A DNA stretch of 64,000 nt, from positions 1 through 64,000 of the forward strand of contig CAXTWH010000009.1 in NCBI GenBank assembly GCA_964247975.1. The letters are read 5' to 3'. The position numbers were made by a program, and so were the translations under genes. Below the pieces are notes generated by a model, which saw only the letters and a program-made list of their open reading frames with translations, was not told where the DNA came from and did no database searches. Numbering within the stretch: position 1 is the stretch's first letter; each line of letters begins with the position of its first letter. This stretch comes from KBS-96 sp964247975. Lineage in GTDB: Bacteria; Acidobacteriota; Terriglobia; Bryobacterales; Bryobacteraceae. Below, piece after piece: positions 52,371 to 61,953 of the stretch.

Positions 52371-53831
52371 TTAAACCAGAATTGGTTTCACTACGTTTCC
52401 GGCTACATCCGTCAACCGGAAATGCCGTCCTTGAAACTGATAAGTCAATCGCGTATGGTCAATGCCCAGGCAATGCAGAATGGTGGCTTGCAAATCATGG
52501 ACATGCACCGGATCTTTCACCACGTTGTAGCCGTAATCATCGGTTTCCCCCATCGTAATGCCCGGCTTGATGCCGCCTCCTGCCATCCAAACCGTAAAGC
52601 ATCGCGGATGATGGTCGCGCCCGTAATCTTCCGGCGTTAATCGTCCCTGGCAGTACACTGTGCGCCCGAATTCCCCGCCCCAAATTATCAGCGTGTCGTC
52701 CAGCATTCCCTGTTGCTGCAAATCGTTGACTAGTGCCGCTGCGGGCTGGTCAGTTTCCTTGCAGCGCTTCGGCAGTTCTTCCGGCAGCTTGCCGTGATGG
52801 TCCCAATCGCGATGATACAACTGAATAAAACGCACGCCGCGCTGCGCCAATCGCCGCGCCAGCAGGCAGTTAGAAGCAAACGTCCCCGGCGTTTTCACAT
52901 CCGCGCCGTACATCTCCAGCACCGCTGGCGGTTCTTTGGAAATATCCGTCAAGTCAGGCACCGAACTTTGCATCCGAAACGCCATTTCGTACTGCGCAAT
53001 GCGAGTCGCCACTTCCGGGTCGCCCGTTGCGGCCAGTTCAAGGTTGTTCAACTGGCCCAGGTAGTCCAGATATTTGCGCCGGTCATCTTTTGTGAACCCC
53101 TTCGGGTCTGATAGAAACAACACCGGGTCGCCCACCGAACGGAACTTCACGCCCTGGTAGCGGCTCGGCAAAAATCCATTGCCCCACAGTCGGTCATAAA
53201 GCGGCTGTCCGCCTGTGCCGGACCCCGGTGAAATCATCACCACAAACGCGGGCAAGTCCTCGGTCTCGCTGCCGATCCCGTACACAACCCACGCGCCCAT
53301 GCTTGGCCGTCCGGCAATCTGGAAGCCGGTCTGGAACATCGTCACTGCCGGGTCATGGTTAATGGCTTCGGTATGCACTGATTTTACGAACGTCAGCTTG
53401 TCCGAAATTTTCGCTGTGTGCGGCAGCAGTTCGCTCACCCACGCTCCTGACTCCCCATGCTGCGAGAATGAAAATTTAGAAGGCACCACCGGAAATTTCG
53501 ATTGGCTGGCCGACATGCCGGTCAATCGCTGCCCGTTGCGAATCGATTCCGGTAAATCCTGCCCCGCAAACCCGGCCAGCTTCGGCTTGTAATCAAATAA
53601 TTCCATCTGCGATGGGCCGCCCGATTGAAACAGATAAATCACCCGCTTGGCTTTCGGCGCAAAATGCGGCAGTCCCGGCAATCCGCCATGCGCTGGCGCG
53701 GTTGTTGAAGCTGCTTCCGCGCGATTGCCGCCCAATATCGTGCTCAACGCCGCTAACCCCACTCCGCTGGCATTTAAGCCGAAAAAATGCCGCCGCGTCA
53801 TCTGTCGGCAGTGTTCGCACCACGGGTCCAT
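52371..53831 (-). CDS. DUF1501 family protein (sulfatase-like fold), Tat-exported
   Basis: 486 residues. Tat signal around QMTRRHFFGLNASGVGLAAL. DUF1501 is an alkaline-phosphatase/sulfatase-fold family: FHFAPKAKRVIYLFQSGGPSQ, PAFVVMISPGSGTGGQP, DDTLIIWGGEFGRT and RDHHPRCFTVWMAGGG carry the metal-site-like Asp/His residues. Always paired with DUF1549/DUF1553 cytochromes, as here (2-base gap). The pair is abundant in Planctomycetes, Verrucomicrobia and Acidobacteriota and suspected to act in polysaccharide or sulfate-ester degradation; the reaction is unknown. Confidence 0.93.
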   Translation of the reverse strand: MDPWCEHCRQMTRRHFFGLNASGVGLAALSTILGGNRAEAASTTAPAHGGLPGLPHFAPKAKRVIYLFQSGGPSQMELFDYKPKLAGFAGQDLPESIRNGQRLTGMSASQSKFPVVPSKFSFSQHGESGAWVSELLPHTAKISDKLTFVKSVHTEAINHDPAVTMFQTGFQIAGRPSMGAWVVYGIGSETEDLPAFVVMISPGSGTGGQPLYDRLWGNGFLPSRYQGVKFRSVGDPVLFLSDPKGFTKDDRRKYLDYLGQLNNLELAATGDPEVATRIAQYEMAFRMQSSVPDLTDISKEPPAVLEMYGADVKTPGTFASNCLLARRLAQRGVRFIQLYHRDWDHHGKLPEELPKRCKETDQPAAALVNDLQQQGMLDDTLIIWGGEFGRTVYCQGRLTPEDYGRDHHPRCFTVWMAGGGIKPGITMGETDDYGYNVVKDPVHVHDLQATILHCLGIDHTRLTYQFQGRHFRLTDVAGNVVKPILV

Positions 53832-53833
53832 AG

Positions 53834-56800
53834 TTACTCCTTGGTCACGGTTTCGTTCAGGTTCAACATGAGGCTGGCGACCGTGCTGTAAGCCGCCAGT
53901 TCAATCGGGTTCAGGTTTTTGCCGCGCGCCGGATCGCCGCTCGTTAAAAATTCATCGGCAGCTTTCGGGTCCGCTTGGAAGCGTTCGGTAAAGGTTCGCA
54001 GCGCCGCAAGCATTACCTTCTGTTCAGCGGGCTTTGCATCGCGGTCCAGCACCAGGCGGTAAAGATATTCAATTCTCTGCTCCGGCTGTTGTCCGCCCGC
54101 TGTCATGGTCCGCTCCGCCAGTTTCCGGGCCGCTTCCAGAAACGCTTCGTCATTCATCAGGTTCAACGCTTGCAGCGGCGTGTTTGTCCGCGTTTCCCGC
54201 ACGGTGCAGGTTTCCCGGTTCGGTGAATCGAAGTTCACCATAAACGGCGGTGCCACCGTCCGCTTCCAATAGGTATACAAACTGCGCCGGTACAATCCTT
54301 CGCCGCGATCCGGCTCGTAACCTTTGCCGCCTGCTAACTCCTGCCACAATCCCGGCGGTTGATATGGCTTCACCGATGGCCCGCCCACTTTCTCCACTAA
54401 CAAGCCGGACACCGCTAATGCTTGGTCGCGTATCACTTCCGGCCCTAAGCGCAAGCGCGGTCCTCGCGCCAGCAACCGATTTTCCGGATCGCGCTCCAGC
54501 AGTTCCGAACTGGCCTGCGACGATTGTCGGTAAGTCGCGCTGGTCACAATCAACTTCTGCATCGCTTTCACATTCCAGCCGCTATCCATAAACTCAACTG
54601 CCAGCCAATCCAATAAATCCTTATTCAGCGGCCACTCGCCCTGCGAGCCGAAATCGTCCACTGTCTTAATTAATCCTGTGCCGAAATACATCTGCCAGAA
54701 GCGGTTCACCGTCACTCTTGCCGTCAACGGATTCGACCGGTCTACCAGCCAGCGCGCCAGGCCCAAACGATTATTCGGCGCATCTTTCTGCATCGGCGGC
54801 AAAAAGCCTGGCACTCGCGCCGAAACTCGGTCGCCCGGAGCATCGTAAGCGCCTCGCTTCAACACAAACGCATCGCGCGGCTTCTCTGTATCAGCCATCA
54901 CCATCACCGTCGGCAGCTCATCGTAAAATTTGTTCCGCTCTGCTTGCAAGCTCTTTAATTGGTTCATTGCTGTTGCTGCATTCTTCGGCGCCGCCCGTTC
55001 CAGATAACAAAATCGCAGCTTGTTCCGCTCAGCCTCACTACGTTCATCCGCTGGCGTTGCCGCAATCTGCTGCACCGTTTTCGTTAAGGGAACAATCGCT
55101 GCTTCTTCCGCGCTTAAGGCTCGCTTGTAAACCCGCACGTCGCCGATCTCGCCTTGAAAGCGCATTCCGCCGCCTGCCCCGATGCGAAATGGCCGCTTCG
55201 CTTTCATCGGCCACGAAAGTTCATCAAACAAAATCTTGGTTTCAATTGGCTGGCCGTCCACGTACATCTTCACGCCTGCGGCTTTGCGCTTTCCGTCATA
55301 GCTCACCAATACCTGCTGCCATTGATGCAGCTTCAACGGCTGCGCGCTTTCCACTCGCATTCCAATATCGGTCCAACGGAACACCACATGCAATCGCAGC
55401 TTTCCGTTCAACACATACAAACCGTGGCCGGAGCCTTCCATGTAATCTTCCGAATGGGAAAGAATCGCTCCATCGGCGCTGTCCGGCTTAATCGCAGCCG
55501 CGAACGTGAACGGCTCCAGATAATCGAAATCCGCAAACTCGCCGTTCGGCGCTTCAAAATAATTCTTTCCGCTCAATTGTTTTTGGAAAACCAGGCCGTC
55601 GCTTACATTCCAGTCTGCTGTTCCGGATCGCGCCGCTGTTTTCTCCCAATGCGCCTTCGCCTTCGCCAGTTTCGGCTGCATCGAATTCCAATGCTTTTCC
55701 GCTGCCGCAATCTGCCGGTCATAATCGGCGAGCCGCACTTGCTGCACCGGCGTCGGCGCTTTCAGATACGGCTCCTCATTGCCGAAGTTATAAACCAGGC
55801 CCCGCTCAGGAACATTATTGAAAAACGAATAAAAGCTGTAAAAATCTTTCTGCGTGATCGGATCGTACTTATGGTCATGGCAGCGGGCGCAGCCCATCGT
55901 CAATCCCAGCCACACGGTGGAAGTGGTAGCGGCACGATCCACCACATACTCCACCCGGAACTCTTCCGGCACAATGCCGCCTTCCGAATTCGTCCGATGA
56001 TTGCGATTGAATCCCGTCGCAATCTGCTGGTTCAGCGTCGCATTCGGCAGCAGGTCGCCCGCAATCTGTTCAATCGTAAACTCATCAAAAGGCATGTTGC
56101 GGTTGAATGCCCCGATCACCCAATCGCGCCATCGCCACATATCGCGCGGGCCATCCATCTGGTAGCCGTTCGTATCGGCATATCGGGCCGCTTCCATCCA
56201 GCGGAACGCCATGCGCTCTGCATAAGCAGGCGAAGCGAGCAGCCGGTCCACTACCTTGTTGTACGCATCAGGCGATTGGTCATGAACAAAGCTATTCACT
56301 TCTGCCGGAGCTGGCGGCAAGCCTGTTAAATCAATCGTCACGCGCCGAATCAGCGTTTCCCGGTCCGCTTCCGGCGCAGGCTGAAGATGAACTGCTTCCC
56401 ATTGCTGCGCCACGAAATGGTCAATCGGGTTCTTGGCCCAGTGGTCCCGCTTCGTTTGCGGAATGCTCACCGGCTTCGGCGCAATAAACGACCAGTGCGC
56501 TTCCCACTGTGCCCCGGAATTGATCCAACGCCCGATCAAATCAATTTCTTTTGCCGAAAGTTTGTCTTTTCCGGCCCAGGCCGGCGGCATACGAACGGCT
56601 TTATTATCGGAACTGATGCGGCGGAACACTTCGCTTCCCGCTGCATTGCCCGGCGCAATCGAAGCCTTGCCGCCTTTTAAAGCAATCTTCGCGCCGCTTT
56701 CCTGGTCCAACCGCATTTTCGTTTTGCGATTTCCTGCATCCGGCCCGTGGCAGGCAAAGCATTTATCGGATAGAATTGGCCGGATGTCCCGGTTAAACTC

Positions 56801-56866
56801 AATCTCCGCTGCGTTCAGAAACGCAGTCTGCAACATAAGTCCAAGCAGCAAAACGCGGCAAAACAT
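53834..56866 (-). CDS. Planctomycete-type cytochrome c protein (PSCyt1-DUF1549-LamG-DUF1553)
   Basis: 1010 residues from ATG 56866, chosen for the signal peptide (FCRVLLLGLMLQTAFLNAAE); the frame is open further up. Domains in order: cytochrome c-type haem site SDKCFACHGPDAG; DUF1549 (LIRRVTIDLTGLPPAPAEV ... MGCARCHDHKYDP, a second CxxCH); a LamG/concanavalin-like domain (about 440-620; SYDGKRKAAGVKMYVDGQ); and DUF1553 (RVTVNRFWQMYFGTGLIKT, NRETCTVRETRTNTPLQ). Likely a periplasmic redox partner of the DUF1501 protein; substrate unknown. First gene of its operon, divergent from the second fucosidase with 52 bases between starts. Confidence 0.93.
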   Translation of the reverse strand: MFCRVLLLGLMLQTAFLNAAEIEFNRDIRPILSDKCFACHGPDAGNRKTKMRLDQESGAKIALKGGKASIAPGNAAGSEVFRRISSDNKAVRMPPAWAGKDKLSAKEIDLIGRWINSGAQWEAHWSFIAPKPVSIPQTKRDHWAKNPIDHFVAQQWEAVHLQPAPEADRETLIRRVTIDLTGLPPAPAEVNSFVHDQSPDAYNKVVDRLLASPAYAERMAFRWMEAARYADTNGYQMDGPRDMWRWRDWVIGAFNRNMPFDEFTIEQIAGDLLPNATLNQQIATGFNRNHRTNSEGGIVPEEFRVEYVVDRAATTSTVWLGLTMGCARCHDHKYDPITQKDFYSFYSFFNNVPERGLVYNFGNEEPYLKAPTPVQQVRLADYDRQIAAAEKHWNSMQPKLAKAKAHWEKTAARSGTADWNVSDGLVFQKQLSGKNYFEAPNGEFADFDYLEPFTFAAAIKPDSADGAILSHSEDYMEGSGHGLYVLNGKLRLHVVFRWTDIGMRVESAQPLKLHQWQQVLVSYDGKRKAAGVKMYVDGQPIETKILFDELSWPMKAKRPFRIGAGGGMRFQGEIGDVRVYKRALSAEEAAIVPLTKTVQQIAATPADERSEAERNKLRFCYLERAAPKNAATAMNQLKSLQAERNKFYDELPTVMVMADTEKPRDAFVLKRGAYDAPGDRVSARVPGFLPPMQKDAPNNRLGLARWLVDRSNPLTARVTVNRFWQMYFGTGLIKTVDDFGSQGEWPLNKDLLDWLAVEFMDSGWNVKAMQKLIVTSATYRQSSQASSELLERDPENRLLARGPRLRLGPEVIRDQALAVSGLLVEKVGGPSVKPYQPPGLWQELAGGKGYEPDRGEGLYRRSLYTYWKRTVAPPFMVNFDSPNRETCTVRETRTNTPLQALNLMNDEAFLEAARKLAERTMTAGGQQPEQRIEYLYRLVLDRDAKPAEQKVMLAALRTFTERFQADPKAADEFLTSGDPARGKNLNPIELAAYSTVASLMLNLNETVTKE

Positions 56867-56918
56867 GGCTTTGTGGTATCTTACACGAAAAATTAAAGTT
56901 GTGGGGAGCGGAACACAC

Positions 56919-58514
56919 ATGGGAAAACAATGGTTCATGCGTCCGTGCTTTTCTAAAGCTGCTGTCAGTCTGTTCTGTATCTGCGCCATCCATCATGCTG
57001 CTGCCCAAAGCTCAAACATGCCTGGGTATCAACAGAACCTGCAGAAAGAACTTGCCACGGTTAATAAAACCATCGCCGCAGGCCCGTTCACGGCTTCCTG
57101 GGACTCGCTCGAAACCTACAAAGTTCCCGCTTGGTATCTGGATGCGAAGTTCGGCATCTTCATTCATTGGGGTCTTTATTCCGTTCCTGCTTTTGAAAGT
57201 GAATGGTATCCGCGCCAGATGTATCTGCAAGGCAGTCCCGCTAATCAGCACCAGATTGCTACTCATGGCCCGGAATCGAAATTCGGTTATAAGAATTACA
57301 TCCCGCAGTTCACCGCCGGCAAGTTCAATGCTCGGGAATGGGCCGATCTGTTCCAGCGTTCCGGCGCAAAGTTTGTTGTTCCCGTCGGCGAGCATCACGA
57401 CGGTTTTCCCATGTACAAATCCGATCTCACCGAATGGAACGCCGCCATGATGGGCCCGCATCGGGACGTAGTAGGCGAACTGGAAAAAGCGGTTCGCGCC
57501 GATAACATGCATTTTGGTGTTTCTTCGCATCGCGCCGAGCATTGGTGGTTTTTCAACGGCGGCATGAAGTTCGATTCCGATGTCCGCGATCCCAAGTACA
57601 GCGACTTCTATGGCCCCGCGCAATGGGACGGCGTACCCAACCCGAAAGCCAACGAAGAACGGGACAACCGGCCCGATATGCCCAACGCCGCTTATCTGGA
57701 TGACTGGCTCGCCCGCACCGCCGAAATTGTAGACAAATACAATCCTGACCTGATCTGGTTCGATTGGTGGATCGGACGCCCTGCCTTCAAACCCTACTTG
57801 CAGCGTTTCGCGGCCTACTACTATAACCATAAGGCCCAGGAACAAAAGGGCGGCGCGGTCATCAACTACAAATACGAAGCCTACCCGGCGAAAGCGGCTG
57901 TGCTCGATATCGAGCGCGGCGAAGAAAACGACATCAAACCTTTGTACTGGCAAACCGACACATCCATCAGCAACAAATCCTGGGGATACATCGAGAACGA
58001 CACGTTTAAAACTCCCGATTTCATTCTCGATATGCTCATCGATATCGTCAGCAAGAACGGCGCACTGCTGCTCAACATCGGTCCTGACAAAGAAGGCGTC
58101 ATTCCGCCGCAGGCGCAACAAATTCTGCTTGAAATTGGAAAATGGCTGTCCGTGAATGGCGATGCTGTGTACGGCACCCGTCCCTGGAAAATTTACGGCG
58201 AAGGTCCCACCAAAGCCGTTGCGGGAGCCTTCAAAGACACCGAAACCAAGCCTTACACACCCGCTGATATCCGCTTCACGACCAAAAACAATGCGCTCTA
58301 CGCGATTGCTTTAGCAACACCCGGCGACGGCGTGATCCATATCAAATCACTCGCCGCCAACACCCAGAACGCATCCGGCCGGATCGCGTCCATAGAACGG
58401 GTCGGCTCCACCGATAAACTCACCTGGAAACAAAGCGATGCTGATTTAACCATTCACTTTCCGCACGCGCAGCAATCCGAACTGCCCACCGCGTTCCGCA
58501 TTATGTGGAAGTAG
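56919..58514 (+). CDS. Alpha-L-fucosidase, GH29 (second paralogue)
   Basis: 531 residues from ATG 56919 (GGGGAG ten bases upstream); ATG 56937 is an alternative. Sec signal (SLFCICAIHHAAAQ). Barrel motifs: AKFGIFIHWGLYSVPAFESE, PVGEHHDGFPMYKSDLTEW, HRAEHWWFF, the nucleophile Asp in DLIWFDWWIGRP, and SKNGALLLNIGPDKEG. The general-acid region differs from the other GH29 (no CRGLGFSFGYN; instead TDTSISNKSWGYIEND). The paralogues therefore probably have different linkage preferences. Divergent from the DUF1553 operon. Confidence 0.92.
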   Translation: MGKQWFMRPCFSKAAVSLFCICAIHHAAAQSSNMPGYQQNLQKELATVNKTIAAGPFTASWDSLETYKVPAWYLDAKFGIFIHWGLYSVPAFESEWYPRQMYLQGSPANQHQIATHGPESKFGYKNYIPQFTAGKFNAREWADLFQRSGAKFVVPVGEHHDGFPMYKSDLTEWNAAMMGPHRDVVGELEKAVRADNMHFGVSSHRAEHWWFFNGGMKFDSDVRDPKYSDFYGPAQWDGVPNPKANEERDNRPDMPNAAYLDDWLARTAEIVDKYNPDLIWFDWWIGRPAFKPYLQRFAAYYYNHKAQEQKGGAVINYKYEAYPAKAAVLDIERGEENDIKPLYWQTDTSISNKSWGYIENDTFKTPDFILDMLIDIVSKNGALLLNIGPDKEGVIPPQAQQILLEIGKWLSVNGDAVYGTRPWKIYGEGPTKAVAGAFKDTETKPYTPADIRFTTKNNALYAIALATPGDGVIHIKSLAANTQNASGRIASIERVGSTDKLTWKQSDADLTIHFPHAQQSELPTAFRIMWK

Positions 58515-58545
58515 ATAAGAACGTTAAATATGTTTCAATGGAGCC

Positions 58546-60405
58546 GTGCGGAGTGAATTGAATACCCAAGAACGAGAGCGGCTACTGGCTATTCTCAATT
58601 ATTGGCATAAAATCGAGTTCTTCCTTCCGTTTGACTTGGAAGGACATATCCAGGAAATTGAAAACGTTTGGTCGCAGGGGATTCACGCCAAGCCTTTCCA
58701 GAACACGCCGGATAGTCTATGGAAACGCAATCTTTCCGGGAACTACAAAGTAAAACACTTCAATCTATTTCTCGGAATTTTCGATAAAAGCGAGATTGTA
58801 AAAAGCTGTGAAAAGGTAGCCGCGCCGGAGCCTACTGCCAGTGAGTTCGAGGATTCCGAACGAGCCGAACTGGAAGGCCGCACCTGCTTTGCAAAACTAA
58901 AGCTGAACCCGTGGGGTGAGCCTTTCCTTGAACCCGGATCAATTTCTGTTTCCACTTTGCCCTGGGCCTTGGGGCAGATTCAAACCAACGGCTTATCCGC
59001 CCTGCAACACAGCAATTTCGAGGCTGCCAAACAGCAGCTTGCGGAGCTGCTTCAGAACTTTAGCGCTAATCGCAGAAAACCGCAAACACAGGCGGAAACA
59101 CCGGAACCGAATCCGTTGAATCATGACGAAATCATGGAACTGCACCGTCTCTTCTGCGAATGGGCTTCCTTTGGGCCGACCGGCCACAATTCATTAGCTT
59201 TTATTGAAACTTGTGTAGAAGAAAAGAACGGAAAACCTGAGCAGGCGCGTCTACCTGAATCTCGTTCTTCTCATTCAGCGCCCAAGCCGCAAAAAGAAAC
59301 AGAACAAGATTCTGTGGAGCAGGCCGATGAGGAAGATGAAGAAGAAAAACCCGAAATCAACATTCTGAATAGCTTCTTTGTTGAAGATATTGAGCGCGCT
59401 TCTGCTGCTGTTCGATCCGGTGTTGTTCCTTGCAGCCTCCAAAAGTATCTAACCCGTCTCCCGGCAGCGGAACGCGTTGACGTTGACTCTGCGGAAGGCT
59501 GTCAGGCAATCTTTCATGCGTTGCATCCTGGTCAACTGAATCGCGGACACTGGTTTGACGAGCCGCGCCGGGCGATGAGCCTGATGCAGCAGTTCGCCAT
59601 TAACTCCGCGCTGCAGATCACCAAAGAATCAGGCTTGTTCGCTGTGAATGGACCGCCTGGCACAGGTAAAACAACCCTGCTGCGCGAGTTTTTTGCTGAA
59701 AACATCGTGCGCCGGGCGCGTGTGCTGTCTTCTCTGGAAACTGCCGGTGCTGCCTTCCAGCCGGGAACACTGCGAGTCCAGTTCAGTGGAACATCCAAGT
59801 CAGCATCGATCAGTAAACTTAAACCCGAGCTAACCGGGTTTGAAATGGTAGTGACTTCTTCAAACAACGCAGCCGTCGAAAACATCTCTCGTGAACTTCC
59901 CAAAAGACAATCTCTGGCTGAGCATTGGTCCTCGGTGGAGTACCTGCAGCCTGTTGCGCACAAAATTGCTGCGCAGAAGAAAGATGATTCTTTCGACGAA
60001 CTAGCTTTTGAAGATGTTCCTTGGGGTTTAATTTCTTGTGTACTCGGCAACAAAGCCAATCGCAACCGCTTTAATAAAGGTTTTTCCTTCAAAACAGATA
60101 ATCAAAAAACAAATCAGGTTGGCTTTGCTGTTGGCGATTTCACAAGTATATGGCAATGGAGAGATCAGTATCATGGGATCGATTTTTCCAAGGCTGCTGC
60201 TGAATTCAAAGCCGCAGATCGAACGGTAACGGCAAGAATCGAGCGATTGAGTCGATACGCAAACTCATCTACTGAAAAGCAAACTGCGGCAAACCTTGTT
60301 GCACAAAAACAATCGAAGCGCACCGAAGCCAGCGTAAGCCTCAACTGCGTTGAGAGTGAAATAACCAGGCTTCAGGCAGTGAAGTTAGACACAGGAGCGC
60401 TGTAA
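58546..60405 (+). pseudogene. SF1 (UPF1/DNA2-like) helicase, N-terminal part of a frameshifted gene
   Basis: 619 codons from GTG 58546 (TTG 58558 is an alternative). The first ~340 residues are an uncharacterised region starting LLAILNYWHKIEFFLPFDLE, with an acidic linker (DEEDEEEKPEIN). Then the first ATPase motifs: Walker A in VNGPPGTGKTTLLREFF (about residue 368) and motif Ia VVTSSNNAAVENISREL, as in UPF1/DNA2/IGHMBP2 helicases. The frame stops at 60403-60405 in a coiled-coil insertion before motif II, so this part alone cannot be an active helicase. The remaining motifs lie in the +1 frame just downstream. Confidence 0.8.
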
Positions 60406-61951
60406 GGAGTTGAAGGAAGATGAACGGCTAATTGATCGAACTGATCCAGGATGGTGGGCTAAATTATGGCGCACCAAGGAGTTCCATTTGCACCAGCAAC
60501 AACTGGAAGAGAACGTTGCCGAGCAGCGAAAAACGAATTCTCAACTGAAACAACTGAATGAGGAATTAGAAAAGAAAAATTCAGCCCGGGAAACAGCAAA
60601 ACTAAAAATCTTGCAGGCGGAAAAAGCTTGGCAGGATGCGCAAACAACATTATCAGCCAAAACTGCGGAATGCAATCGGTTGCAGGAAGAATTTCCACAT
60701 CTGAAACTGCCCGTCCGCCTAGAGTATTCAGAATTCAAAGCTTTTCAGATTAACGGACTCTGGCACGATGACGAACTCTCGGAACTGCGCTCCAAGCTTT
60801 TTGCTTCCGCGCTGAAGCTGCATGAAGCATGGCTTGCCGAAGTCAGCAAAAAGGGTAAAGGCTTTGGTGGAAACATATCTGCTGTTACCCTGATGCTTTC
60901 GGGTAAGCATCCCGAAGATAAACAGCATTCACTTCTTATTTGGCAAAGCTTATTCATGATGGTTCCTGTTGTTTCCACCACTTTCGCTTCGTTCGCGAGT
61001 CTGTTTCGCGATCTTGAAGCAAGCTCTCTCGGCTGGCTTTTTATCGACGAAGCTGGGCAGGCCGTCCCGCAAGCGGCTGTGGGCGCGTTATGGCGTGCGC
61101 AGCGCGCGGTTGTGGTTGGAGATCCCCAGCAAATCGAGCCGGTATTTACCCTTCCTACTAAGCTGATCACTGCTTTATCGCGGCTTTCGCCACATACATC
61201 TAACGGCGACTATGCGCCCAATCGGGTTTCAGTTCAAAACCTGGCCGATCAGGCAAACCGCTACGGCGCTTACCTTTTCGATGAGGGCGATTCTCCGCTC
61301 TGGGTGGGCAGTCCTTTACGAGTGCATCGCCGGTGTACTGATCCGATGTTTAGCTGGTCAAACTGCATTGCTTACAAAGGCAAAATGGTGCTTGCGGGTC
61401 CGCGTGAAAAGCCGGATGCGCCTCCCATTTACTGCGCCAGCACCTGGATTGACATCAAAGGAAAAACGAGTAAACGCCAGGAAGTGCCGGAACAAACGCA
61501 GTTTATTGTTAATCTGCTTACCCGCCTGTATGAGCTTGACGGAAAACTGCCGGAGCTTTACATCATCACTCCGTTTAAAGCAATCAAAACAGAATTGATC
61601 CATTCAATTGAATCCAAATGGCCGCGGCAGCAAAAAAGGCCGAATCTCAAAAACTGGTGTCAAAAGCGCATCGGAACCATGCATACTTTTCAGGGCAAAG
61701 AAGAGGATACCGTAATCATGGTGCTCGGTGCCGACCAGGAACATGTCAAGGCTGTGAACTGGGCCGCTTCCAAACCGAATATTCTGAACGTGGCGCTCAC
61801 TCGCGCGAAACGCCGGTTTTATCTTGTAGGCGACCGTCAGTTGTGGGGAAGTACCGGATCATTCAAGTGGCCAGTCGAGAAATTTGGCACAACCACACCG
61901 CAAAATTTTCTGATGCAGATGCGACCTAAATCCGTTGGCGCATCGAAGTAA
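60389..61951 (+). pseudogene. SF1 helicase, C-terminal part of the frameshifted gene
   Basis: The reading frame resumes as QERCKELKEDERLIDRTDPG at about 60392, without a usable start: the TTG at 60410 directly abuts AAGGAG. After a long coiled coil (about 60480-60690) come motif II WLFIDEAGQAVPQAAVGAL, motif III VVVGDPQQIEPVF, motif V GTMHTFQGKEEDTVIMVLG and motif VI NVALTRAKRRFYLVGD. Together with the upstream part it would be a ~1130-residue SF1B helicase. The shift needs one extra base (or a +1 ribosomal shift) near 60389-60402. It ends 2 bases from the convergent next gene. Confidence 0.8.
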
Positions 61952-61953
61952 TT

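Noticed and set aside
55154..56329. 391-codon plus-strand frame inside the DUF1553 gene
   Set aside because: A shadow of a GC-rich gene; composition is Arg/His-rich with no domain, and the minus-strand protein is well supported.
56433..56918. N-terminal extension of the second fucosidase frame
   Set aside because: It is antisense to the cytochrome/DUF1553 gene and lacks a signal peptide; ATG 56919 gives both signal and ribosome site.
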